From Bacteroidota bacterium (lineage in GTDB: Bacteria; Bacteroidota; Bacteroidia; Palsa-965), in the NCBI GenBank assembly GCA_020402865.1, contig JADBYT010000008.1, positions 124,001 through 188,000 of the forward strand: a stretch of 64,000 nt of DNA, written 5' to 3'. Positions 8,340-15,584 of the stretch are shown here, in pieces (position 1 is the first letter of the stretch; every line of letters begins with the position of its first letter). The translations under genes were made by a program, and so were the position numbers. The notes beneath the pieces are model-generated. The model was given only the letters and a program-made list of their open reading frames with translations. It searched no databases and was not told where the DNA came from.

Positions 8340-9176
8340 TTATTTCTTCTTGCCTTTTTTTATGGACTTTTTTTGTTTGGATTCTGCTAAGTAATTTTCG
8401 TTAGTAATAACTTTTTGTCCGGTTTTTAGCTCCAGATCACGCCTTGCCTTTCCGGCAACTGATCCGCCTTCATTGGCTACAATTCGATTTTCGGCAAATC
8501 CTTTGGGATTTCTTGTTTTTACAATAGCTGTTGTAGAGGCTTCACCCAACATTGAAAAAATCAGTTCAAGATCATTCATGTGATCCCGGAGATTTTCAGA
8601 CTTCAATCCTTTTACTTTCTTATACTCAGAAGGAGTCAAGCCAAATGTTGCTTTCGAAATTTCAGCGGTTAGTATTGCATATTCTATTTGTTCTCTAACG
8701 CCCCTGTTTTTCCATTCTTCAGTAAGTTCTTCACGAATGGCTATGCTCCGCATTCGTTTTTCTATCCAAGCGTCGGAATAGCCTTTAAGTTTATATAATT
8801 CTCTGGTTCGTTGTGTCGCCAGTTCAGGGTTCTCAATTTCATCTAACCGGTCAGCACCAACTTGTGCCAGCCAAAGTTTAAATGGCTCAGCTTTGGGTGA
8901 CGGAATAGATTGAATGATTCTTAAAAGACCTTGAGCATGAGCACAATTCAGTTTCTGTTTACCACCAGCTGTGCTTACAGGAAGGGGGGTGACAAGTTGT
9001 CCCCACCCTTGAGAAAGCAACTCGTCTCTTTTGCGCATTTTTTTAATGTAATCCGCTGGATTAGGTGTATCGGTGAGAATACTCACAACATCAGCAACAA
9101 CGAAATACCATTTCTGATCAGATTCGTTCCAAACTGTTCTGATTTGTTTGCTTTCAAATAATTTAATCGAATTCAT
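8340..9176 (-). CDS. Bro-N domain protein, DinD-like
   Basis: A 278-residue soluble protein. Residues about 5-110 form the Bro-N DNA-binding fold (IRTVWNESDQKWYFVVADVV, then DYIKKMRKRDEL and the LNCAHAQGLLRIIQSIPSP segment). Residues 150-275 match the DinD-type tail, with VREQIEYAILTAEISKATFG, SENLRDHMNDLELIFSMLGE and EGGSVAGKARRDLELKTGQK. E. coli DinD is SOS-induced and inhibits RecA; Bro proteins are common in phages, plasmids and defence islands. The C-terminus is a lysine-rich tail (KKSIKKGKKK). The gene is AT-rich compared with the host genes, lies in the direct-repeat-bounded block and follows the HEPN gene on the same strand by 69 bases, so both may be one transcript. Its role here is inferred, not shown. 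Confidence 0.88.
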   Translation of the reverse strand: MNSIKLFESKQIRTVWNESDQKWYFVVADVVSILTDTPNPADYIKKMRKRDELLSQGWGQLVTPLPVSTAGGKQKLNCAHAQGLLRIIQSIPSPKAEPFKLWLAQVGADRLDEIENPELATQRTRELYKLKGYSDAWIEKRMRSIAIREELTEEWKNRGVREQIEYAILTAEISKATFGLTPSEYKKVKGLKSENLRDHMNDLELIFSMLGEASTTAIVKTRNPKGFAENRIVANEGGSVAGKARRDLELKTGQKVITNENYLAESKQKKSIKKGKKK

Positions 9177-9245
9177 ACTTTTTCTTTTTAAGTCAAACTC
9201 TATCAGTAAATGAAAATATTTGGTGTTATATTACTCTAAAGCTGC

Positions 9246-10322
9246 TCAAACCGATATATTATTTGCTCCTTTTAGTAACCAATTAGATAAACTTAGCCTC
9301 GCAAGTTGCATTGACTCATTATAAGTTGTGTATTGTTTATCCGCATTTACAGATTCTCCCCAGTCAATTTCCTCATCGCCTAAAAGCAAGACACCTGCAT
9401 GAACAATTTTTGACCTAAGATCATAGATTTTATTATACTTTTCTATTGATTTAGATGTATCTGAAACATAAGTCTTCAAAAACTCTTTGAATTTTGTTTT
9501 AATTCCCCAAATAGGCCTTTGACATTTAGAACAAGTGAATGGCGAAGTTTTTATTGTTTGACAGTCATTACATTCAAATTCTATTCCTTTATTTTTGCTT
9601 TTGAATTCATAATTCACGATTGTTTCGATAGCTGAAACAAAGGATAGGAAAGACAAACTCTTCATCCTGTCTTTAATTTCTATACCATTACAAATAAGAT
9701 GAATGACGGAATTTGTAACTTTTTTTCTACTATTATCTAAATTAAAATACTTGTCAACTGATTGACAAATTGTGTTCGGAAAATTTATCTCTATACTTCT
9801 ATCATCACTTGGAACACGTCGATAGTATTCACTATGTGCAATCAACTTTGCATTAGGAGATTGTTGCTCTGAAAAATCGGTAATGCGTAAATCATCCGCA
9901 ATACTCGGATAGTAAAACTTAGGGAAAAATGTCTGACTTGATGCTCTTTTAAAGTCTTCTCTCTCATTTTCGCTCAATTCATGGCTTGGTAAAGCTATAC
10001 CCCATTTAAATTCACTTTCTTGGTTGACAAAAAATCTATGATTTGTCAATACCGACAATAATCGCAATAACCGATTTAACTGATTAGTTTTTTGAGTACT
10101 TTCAAGGAGCCAAGGCGATAATTCTTGTAACTCATCAGGAAGTTTCACTTCAGTCACTTCATCAACATAATATTCTATGACCAATGGAAAATCACTACAG
10201 TATGGAGAGACTGGAGAATTTTTAAATTCACAAGGATAAATTTGGAAATAATCACCAAATTTTAATTGCGTTTTGAGTTGCGATTTACTGAAGACAATAC
10301 TTCTACAGATTTTCCTATTCAT
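9246..10322 (-). CDS. HEPN (ApeA-like) protein with embedded zinc ribbon, putative defence RNase
   Basis: A 358-residue soluble protein, strikingly AT-rich. Residues 1-200 are a mixed alpha/beta region I cannot assign to a family. Residues about 205-350 look like an ApeA-type HEPN helical domain: a first helix SLSFLSFVSAIETIVNYE (222-239), then two CxxC pairs (C251/C254 and C264/C267) making a zinc ribbon, then KFKEFLKTYV, and a final helix with the RNase signature R-x4-H (R303 and H308 in RSKIVHAG). HEPN proteins with this motif are commonly metal-independent RNases in abortive infection or toxin systems. ApeA itself is a known single-gene anti-phage protein, but here the N-terminal domain differs from anything I recognise. 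A -7-like TATATTCG lies 32 bases upstream. Function is inferred from the motif and the island context. Confidence 0.7.
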   Translation of the reverse strand: MNRKICRSIVFSKSQLKTQLKFGDYFQIYPCEFKNSPVSPYCSDFPLVIEYYVDEVTEVKLPDELQELSPWLLESTQKTNQLNRLLRLLSVLTNHRFFVNQESEFKWGIALPSHELSENEREDFKRASSQTFFPKFYYPSIADDLRITDFSEQQSPNAKLIAHSEYYRRVPSDDRSIEINFPNTICQSVDKYFNLDNSRKKVTNSVIHLICNGIEIKDRMKSLSFLSFVSAIETIVNYEFKSKNKGIEFECNDCQTIKTSPFTCSKCQRPIWGIKTKFKEFLKTYVSDTSKSIEKYNKIYDLRSKIVHAGVLLLGDEEIDWGESVNADKQYTTYNESMQLARLSLSNWLLKGANNISV

Positions 10323-10471
10323 AATAAAACACTTTGATTTCTTTCAATTTATTTCGAATATACCCAACAAACTAAAAAAACGCCACTTAGAACAACTAAA
10401 ACACTGATAGACAATACCTAAAACAAACAAGTCAGCGGCTTTCTGGCTTAAAAAAATCACTCTAATTCTGT
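10323..10471. other. AT-rich non-coding stretch upstream of the HEPN gene
   Basis: This is the right-hand end of the AT-rich island between the HEPN start codon and the right direct repeat. It holds A-rich runs and the possible promoter described separately. No open frame with family similarity is seen, and there is no integrase or transposase fragment. Confidence 0.6.
10355..10362 (-). promoter_or_regulatory. Possible -7 box TATATTCG for the HEPN gene
   Basis: On the minus strand TATATTCG (one change from TAnnTTTG) lies 32 bases before the HEPN start codon in an AT-rich leader. The same octamer precedes the glycosyltransferase at 48882 and the PpiD-like gene at 61142, which suggests a tolerated variant. 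Confidence 0.4.
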
Positions 10472-10521
10472 TTGAACTGAAACAGGAACAGGTGCCTGCA
10501 TCTGATCAGCAGAAGAAGTAA
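10472..10521 (+). repeat. Right copy of 50-bp direct repeat (orphan 3' end of LEA14-like gene)
   Basis: It encodes LKQEQVPASDQQKK and a TAA stop without any start or upstream gene body, which makes it a displaced gene end. It matches 8253-8302 at 46 of 50 bases. Beyond it the normal composition of the host returns immediately. Confidence 0.85.
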
Positions 10522-10525
10522 TATC

Positions 10526-10628
10526 CCGGTGGCTTCGATAAACTCAGCCACCTTGAGCAGTAACGGAGGCTGAGCCTGTCGAAGCCACCGGTAACAATGC
10601 CGGAGGCTGAGCTTGTCGAAGCCACCGG
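10526..10628. repeat. REP-like palindromic element, three copies
   Basis: Three related 27-28 bp units carry the core GGCTGAGCCTGTCGAAGCC. One is in reverse orientation (10526-10552) and two are forward (10564-10591 and 10601-10628, 27 of 28 bases identical). The first and second units can pair as a large hairpin. Elements with this core are widespread intergenic repeats. They lie directly next to the right end of the AT-rich island and stop just before the promoter of the ABC exporter gene. Confidence 0.85.
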
Positions 10629-10637
10629 CATTCCGAT

Positions 10638-10645
10638 TATCTTTG
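10638..10645 (+). promoter_or_regulatory. -7 box TATCTTTG of the ABC exporter gene
   Basis: Exact TAnnTTTG match, six bases before ATG 10652. This spacing again implies a leaderless or almost leaderless message and decides against the GTG/ATG-like starts further upstream. Confidence 0.65.
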
Positions 10646-10651
10646 CTTCCG

Positions 10652-12511
10652 ATGAAAAAATTCTTCGGTGTACTGAAGTATGTGGATGGTTACTGGCGTA
10701 ATGCCGGCATGAATATCTTCTTCAACATTCTTTCGGTAATATTCAATTTGCTTTCGCTGCTTACGATTATGCCGCTGCTGGATCTTTTGTTTCAGGGTGG
10801 TGATGCGCGTTTGGCGGAAGTGGCGGCGGCAGGTGCACCTGAAATCACATCGCCCAAAAGCCTTGTGGCGCGTGTAAATTACGAGCTGGCCGAGTATATT
10901 ACCCGTGCAGCCGATATGCCTGCGGCCAAAATGCAGGCGCTCATTTACATTTGTATTGCGGCAGTAATTTTCATTTTCTTTAAAAGCCTTTTCCGCTACC
11001 TGGCCATGTATTCGCTGGCCACCATCCGCAACGGCGTGGTGCGCGATTTGCGCAATAAAATGTACGACAAGGCCCTGCGCCTGCCGCTGAGCTATTACAG
11101 CAACGAACGCAAAGGCGACCTGATAAGCCGCATGACTGCAGACGTACAGGAAATTGAGTGGAGCATTATGAGTTCACTCGAAATGATTTTCCGCGAGCCT
11201 GTTACCATTATCGGCTTTCTTATTTACCTGATCTGGGCCAGCCCCGAACTTACCTTGTTTGTGCTGGCGGCCACGCCGGTGGTGGGCGGTTTGCTGGCTA
11301 TTGTAGCCAAAAGTTTGCGAAAAACTTCGCACAAGGCAAAAGCCAAACTCGGACTGCTGCTTTCGCTTATGGAAGAAATGCTGGGCGGGCTGCGCATTAT
11401 CAAAGGCTTTAACGCGGGTAAAAAAGTAGGCGATCGTTTCAAAAACGAAAATGACGAGTACACCCGCATCATGGTGCGTAATTACCGCCGCATTGATCTG
11501 GCTTCGCCGCTGAGCGAGTTTCTGATTGTGTGCGTAATGACCGTGATTATGTACTACGGCGGCCGCCTTGTGCTGTATGGCGATGGTACGCTGCCGGCAG
11601 CGCAGTTTTTCGGCTACGTGGTGGTGTTTTCGCAACTTATTACGCCGGTGCGGCAGTTTTCGCAGGCTTATAATAACGTGCAGAAAGGCCTTGCCTCGGC
11701 CGACCGTATAAACGCCGTGCTGGATGCCGAAGAAACCATCAGCGACCCGCCGCAGCCAGTTCCGTTGCAGGCTTTTGAACAAGCCATTGAGTACCGCAAT
11801 GTATCGTTTGCCTACACGCGTGGCGATGACGGATATGCCCTGCGTAACATTGATTTAACAGTACAAAAAGGCAAAACTATTGCGCTGGTGGGGCAATCAG
11901 GATCAGGCAAAACCACACTGGCTGATCTGCTGCCGCGCTTCTACGATGTAACCGAAGGCGAAGTACTGATTGACGGCCAGAACATCCGCAATTTCCGCCT
12001 GCACGATTTGCGCGCACTCATGGGCATTGTATCGCAGGAGTCGATACTCTTTAACGATACGGTGTACAACAACATCGCCTTTGGTGTGGAAAATGCCACG
12101 CAGGAAGAGGTTGAAGCCGCCGCCCGTGTAGCCAATGCGCACGATTTTATTACCGCCATGCCCGATGGCTACCAGACCAACATTGGCGACAGAGGCAGCA
12201 AAATGTCGGGCGGGCAGCGGCAACGAATTGCCATTGCGCGCGCCGTACTCAAAAATCCGCCCCTGCTCATACTCGATGAGGCCACCTCGGCGCTTGATAC
12301 AAGCTCGGAGCGGCTGGTGCAGGATGCCCTGAACAACCTGATGCGCAACCGCACCTCACTCATCATTGCGCACCGCCTGAGTACCATACAGCATGCAGAT
12401 GAGATTGTGGTACTCCAACACGGAAAGATCATCGAGCGCGGCAGCCATGCACAACTTCTTGAACAACACGGAGCCTATAAAAAGCTCTACGACATGCAGG
12501 TTTTTGTATAA
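10652..12511 (+). CDS. MsbA-like ABC exporter (fused transmembrane and ATPase domains)
   Basis: A 619-residue half-transporter that should work as a homodimer in the inner membrane. Residues about 20-330 form the six-helix ABC exporter domain, including the long cytoplasmic loop with RMTADVQEIEWSI and the coupling region. The C-terminal ATPase has Walker A GQSGSGKTT (about residue 414), signature SGGQRQR (about 519), Walker B LLILDEATS (about 538) and the switch His in AHRLST (about 573). In Bacteroidota this type is usually annotated as a lipid A or lipid exporter (MsbA group), fitting the LptC and KdsB genes elsewhere in the window, but peptide or drug export cannot be excluded. The gene stands alone after the REP elements. 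Confidence 0.92.
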   Translation: MKKFFGVLKYVDGYWRNAGMNIFFNILSVIFNLLSLLTIMPLLDLLFQGGDARLAEVAAAGAPEITSPKSLVARVNYELAEYITRAADMPAAKMQALIYICIAAVIFIFFKSLFRYLAMYSLATIRNGVVRDLRNKMYDKALRLPLSYYSNERKGDLISRMTADVQEIEWSIMSSLEMIFREPVTIIGFLIYLIWASPELTLFVLAATPVVGGLLAIVAKSLRKTSHKAKAKLGLLLSLMEEMLGGLRIIKGFNAGKKVGDRFKNENDEYTRIMVRNYRRIDLASPLSEFLIVCVMTVIMYYGGRLVLYGDGTLPAAQFFGYVVVFSQLITPVRQFSQAYNNVQKGLASADRINAVLDAEETISDPPQPVPLQAFEQAIEYRNVSFAYTRGDDGYALRNIDLTVQKGKTIALVGQSGSGKTTLADLLPRFYDVTEGEVLIDGQNIRNFRLHDLRALMGIVSQESILFNDTVYNNIAFGVENATQEEVEAAARVANAHDFITAMPDGYQTNIGDRGSKMSGGQRQRIAIARAVLKNPPLLILDEATSALDTSSERLVQDALNNLMRNRTSLIIAHRLSTIQHADEIVVLQHGKIIERGSHAQLLEQHGAYKKLYDMQVFV

Positions 12512-12572
12512 ACTACCTGATGAACGGGTAAGAGCCGGGCTTTTTTTACTCGTCAGATGCCCGGCTTATGCG

Positions 12573-12580
12573 TATATTTG
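12573..12580 (+). promoter_or_regulatory. -7 box TATATTTG before a T9SS cargo gene
   Basis: Exact TAnnTTTG match 34 bases before ATG 12614, followed by an A-rich stretch directly upstream of the start codon, a feature associated with efficient translation in Bacteroidota. Confidence 0.6.
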
Positions 12581-12613
12581 AATCATCAGTCATACACGAC
12601 CCAACTAAAAAAA

Positions 12614-13543
12614 ATGAAACATACCTTACTTTCTCTTTTTGCCGTTTCAGTACTCGGCACTTCAGCAATGGCTCAGATGCCCACCATGGATTTCGAATCA
12701 TGGACCAGTCAGGCCGGCCCTCCGGCCTACAATGACCCGCAGGGCTGGGCAACTGTAAATATTTTGTCGAATGTATTACTTGGCGGCAACCCCATAACCG
12801 TGTTCCGCGAATCAAACAACCCGCACGGCGGCACCTATTGTATGCGCATTACCAGCGCAGCATTAACCAGTAACCCGGCTGTGGGCCAGATTCCTGATAC
12901 TGTTGGCATTGCCCTTACCGGCACCATTACCCTTTTCCCTACTCAGGGCATTTTCCCCGGCTTTGCATACAGCGCACGTCCCGCCAGCATTTCGTCATAT
13001 ATGCGCTATGCACCTGCCGCAGCTGGTGACTCCTGCTTTTTCTTTGCCGCACTGACCCGCTGGAACGGCTCAGGACGCGACACCATTGGCGTAGCCGGAA
13101 CCGTAATTAGTACTGCTGTATCCAACTGGACACTTTACAACATGCCTTTCTTTTACGATCCGGCTTTCCTCAATGTACAGCCCGATTCGTTTGTAATTGC
13201 ATGTTCGGCAACAGATGATGAATACCCCAAAGTAAACAGCTCAATGTTTGTGGATGATATCAGCCTTACCGGCTGGGTGGGCATGAATGATCCGATGGTA
13301 TTAAACGCCGTGAATGTATTCCCCAACCCGGCATCTGAGTTTACCACCATCCGCACAAACAATCCTGCCGCCCGCGAAGTAGTGGTTTTTGACATGACGG
13401 GCCGCGAAATTGCCCGTTATGCAATTGACAACGGCGAAGTGAATGCCGACGCCTGGAAAATGGCCGCCGGTGTATATAACTACACTATTCTCGACGAGAA
13501 AAAAGAAATATTGAGCCGTGGCAAATTCAATGTGAGCCACTAA
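12614..13543 (+). CDS. Secreted protein with T9SS type A sorting domain
   Basis: A 309-residue exported protein. ATG 12614 gives a clean signal peptide (KHTLLSLFAVSVLGTSAMAQ). The mature region (about residues 20-225) starts with MDFESW and resembles the jelly-roll, carbohydrate-binding-like domains often found in Bacteroidota cargo proteins; the later stretch SMFVDDISLTGW is a typical end of such a module. The final 75 residues are the T9SS type A domain: VNVFPNPASEFTTIRT, VVFDMTGREI and a terminal GKFNVSH. No catalytic residues are recognised. It is monocistronic, with its own promoter and a strong terminator. Confidence 0.87.
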   Translation: MKHTLLSLFAVSVLGTSAMAQMPTMDFESWTSQAGPPAYNDPQGWATVNILSNVLLGGNPITVFRESNNPHGGTYCMRITSAALTSNPAVGQIPDTVGIALTGTITLFPTQGIFPGFAYSARPASISSYMRYAPAAAGDSCFFFAALTRWNGSGRDTIGVAGTVISTAVSNWTLYNMPFFYDPAFLNVQPDSFVIACSATDDEYPKVNSSMFVDDISLTGWVGMNDPMVLNAVNVFPNPASEFTTIRTNNPAAREVVVFDMTGREIARYAIDNGEVNADAWKMAAGVYNYTILDEKKEILSRGKFNVSH

Positions 13544-13563
13544 TTACTGTCTAAAAAAAACAT

Positions 13564-13602
13564 AAACGCCTCACCGTCAAACCGGTGAGGCGTTTGTTTT
13601 TC
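13564..13602 (+). terminator. Intrinsic terminator after the T9SS cargo gene
   Basis: Perfect 13-bp stem (AAACGCCTCACCG with CGGTGAGGCGTTT), 6-base loop, then GTTTTT. It lies 20 bases past the stop, and the A-rich left flank could let it act in both directions. Confidence 0.9.
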
Positions 13603-13679
13603 CCCATAAATGAGGAGTTAACTGAGTCAGACTCCCAAAACTGGAACTAAAATTGTACTTGCCCCCGGGTGGTTTTTCC

Positions 13680-13687
13680 TAATTTTG
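13680..13687 (+). promoter_or_regulatory. -7 box TAATTTTG of the L,D-transpeptidase gene
   Basis: Exact TAnnTTTG match 16 bases before ATG 13704. TTG triplets 21-27 bases further upstream could serve as the -33 element. Confidence 0.55.
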
Positions 13688-13703
13688 TTCCGGCACACAC
13701 TAC

Positions 13704-15401
13704 ATGAAAACACATTTTTTACCTCCTCTGCTTTTATTGTGGATTATTACATCGTGTAATGAACCTATTTCCAAGAATGAAAAACAGGTTACTGAGGATG
13801 ACCCTGCACGTGTAACCGAGCTTGTGAAAAATTACCTCAGCGAACATGTAGCGGATTTTCCGGGAAGTGGTAATGTAAACATTGACGGAAACGCGGTAAC
13901 CACACCGGGACTTATCAAAGAATTTTATCAGGCAAACGGGTTTGCTCCGGTATGGACAGCCTCGGGCACACTTACTCCTGCGGGAGATTCGTTGCGTGAG
14001 CTATTACTCAATGCTGAAGATTGGGGACTAATACCGGCTGACTATCATGCGCGACTGATTGATAGTCTGGCACGCACGGCTTACGACTCGGTGAAAGAAG
14101 ATTACAGCATAAATAAACTTGCCCACAGTGAGATTCTGCTCACTGATGCCTTCTTCAATTTTGCGGTACATGTATCGGTAGGCCGTATGCAAAACGACTC
14201 GGCGGAAGAACGGCAGTGGCGTGCGGAAATTCTGGACACGAATTTAGTAGCCGTGCTTACTGACGCGCTGAAGCAAAAATCGCCTGCGGTTACGTTCAGG
14301 GCTATGGAGCCACAATATGCCGAATACAAAGCATTGCGCGCATTTATCCCCGGTTTTCGCAAGGAGTTTGAACGAAAAAACTGGGAAGTACTGCCAAAGA
14401 TTGAAGAAGACACACTGGCTTTTCGGGAGGCGCTGGTGAAACGTCTTGTGGACGGACACGATCTCGATACTTCGCGAAACGGTTCCGACTCACTGGCGGT
14501 GGCCGGGGGCTTAAAATCATTTCAACGCCGGGTAGGTCTTGAACCCGATGGAAAAGCAGGCCGCAATACGGTACGCGCACTTAATGTAACTTATAAGGAT
14601 CGTATCCGCCAAATGGCTGCCACACTCGAACGCTGGCGAATTGAACCCAAACGGGAAGAACGCTATGTATGGGTGAATATTCCCGAATTCAGAATGCACG
14701 TTATGGATGGCGATTCGATGATCATGGAATCGAGAATTGTGGTGGGCGCCCCAAAAACACAAACGCCTGAACTCGACAGCAAGATTAATCAGATGATTCT
14801 TTTCCCATACTGGCACGTGCCTTACAGTATTGCCGGAAAAGAAATTCTGCCCCATGTGAAACGAGACAGTACCTACTTGCGCAAAAACCGCTACGAAGTG
14901 CTTGACCGTTCGGGCAATATTGTAGATCCGAACACCGTAAACTGGAAAAAGTACAGCCAGAACAACCTGCCTTACAAATTTCGCCAGAAAACCGGCGACG
15001 ATAACGCACTTGGTATTTTAAAGTTCAACTTCAACAACAAGCATGGTGTATATATGCACGACACCAACAGCAAAGGCTATTTCAACCGCGAAACACGCGC
15101 CCTGAGCCACGGCTGCATGCGCCTCGAAAACTATATGCAACTTGCATACTATCTTATCCGTGAAGACAGTGTGAAAATGCCAAGCGATACATTCGATGTA
15201 TATATGAAATCAGGAAAACAACGCACGCTTGCCGTACGCAAACCCATTCCTATTCACGTGCGCTATTTTACCTGTATTCCAAACAGTGAAGGACGAATAA
15301 TACTATACACGGATATTTACGACCGGGATAAACGTATGATCCGCACACTGTACGGTGAAAAAACAGAAGACAAAAAAGAAGTCGCTGCAAAAAAGAAGTA
15401 A
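13704..15401 (+). CDS. L,D-transpeptidase lipoprotein, YcbB/LdtD type
   Basis: A 565-residue envelope enzyme that should form 3-3 cross-links in peptidoglycan or attach proteins to it. The signal peptide ends in the lipobox ITSC (Cys18), so it is probably membrane-anchored through lipid. Residues 60-260 match the scaffold domain of YcbB-like enzymes (EFYQANGFAPVW, then GLIPADYH). A peptidoglycan-binding repeat follows at about 270-300 (LKSFQRRVGLEPDGKAG). The YkuD catalytic domain spans about 320-500, with the active site SHGCMRLE (His469, Cys471). The tail is lysine-rich. A second, much smaller L,D-transpeptidase lies at 35898-36431, so the organism has at least two of these enzymes. Confidence 0.93.
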   Translation: MKTHFLPPLLLLWIITSCNEPISKNEKQVTEDDPARVTELVKNYLSEHVADFPGSGNVNIDGNAVTTPGLIKEFYQANGFAPVWTASGTLTPAGDSLRELLLNAEDWGLIPADYHARLIDSLARTAYDSVKEDYSINKLAHSEILLTDAFFNFAVHVSVGRMQNDSAEERQWRAEILDTNLVAVLTDALKQKSPAVTFRAMEPQYAEYKALRAFIPGFRKEFERKNWEVLPKIEEDTLAFREALVKRLVDGHDLDTSRNGSDSLAVAGGLKSFQRRVGLEPDGKAGRNTVRALNVTYKDRIRQMAATLERWRIEPKREERYVWVNIPEFRMHVMDGDSMIMESRIVVGAPKTQTPELDSKINQMILFPYWHVPYSIAGKEILPHVKRDSTYLRKNRYEVLDRSGNIVDPNTVNWKKYSQNNLPYKFRQKTGDDNALGILKFNFNNKHGVYMHDTNSKGYFNRETRALSHGCMRLENYMQLAYYLIREDSVKMPSDTFDVYMKSGKQRTLAVRKPIPIHVRYFTCIPNSEGRIILYTDIYDRDKRMIRTLYGEKTEDKKEVAAKKK

Positions 15402-15584
15402 GCTGAGTCAGATTAATCCTGTTACGCACTATTCACTCAATTATCCTGCACACAACTCAACTGCGGCCGCCAGTTACTCATTGGGCTTAGGCTAACGATT
15501 TTCATGGATATAGATTTGTTGCCGTTAAGTGGTCTTTGAACGTTCGTCCACCTCTGCAACAACAAATCAAAAACAATTTATCCC
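15402..15584. other. Intergenic region
   Basis: Between the L,D-transpeptidase and the next cargo gene I see no open frame with family similarity and no hairpin. A GTCTTTGAAC segment about 50 bases before the next ATG may be a weak -7 region. Confidence 0.4.

Noticed and set aside
8340-10521. Complete prophage or ICE
   Set aside because: Only two genes lie between the repeats; there is no integrase, portal, relaxase or replication gene.
12533-12566. Terminator after the ABC exporter (AGCCGGGC/GCCCGGCT)
   Set aside because: The T-run lies inside an 18-base loop rather than after the stem, so it is not a convincing intrinsic terminator.
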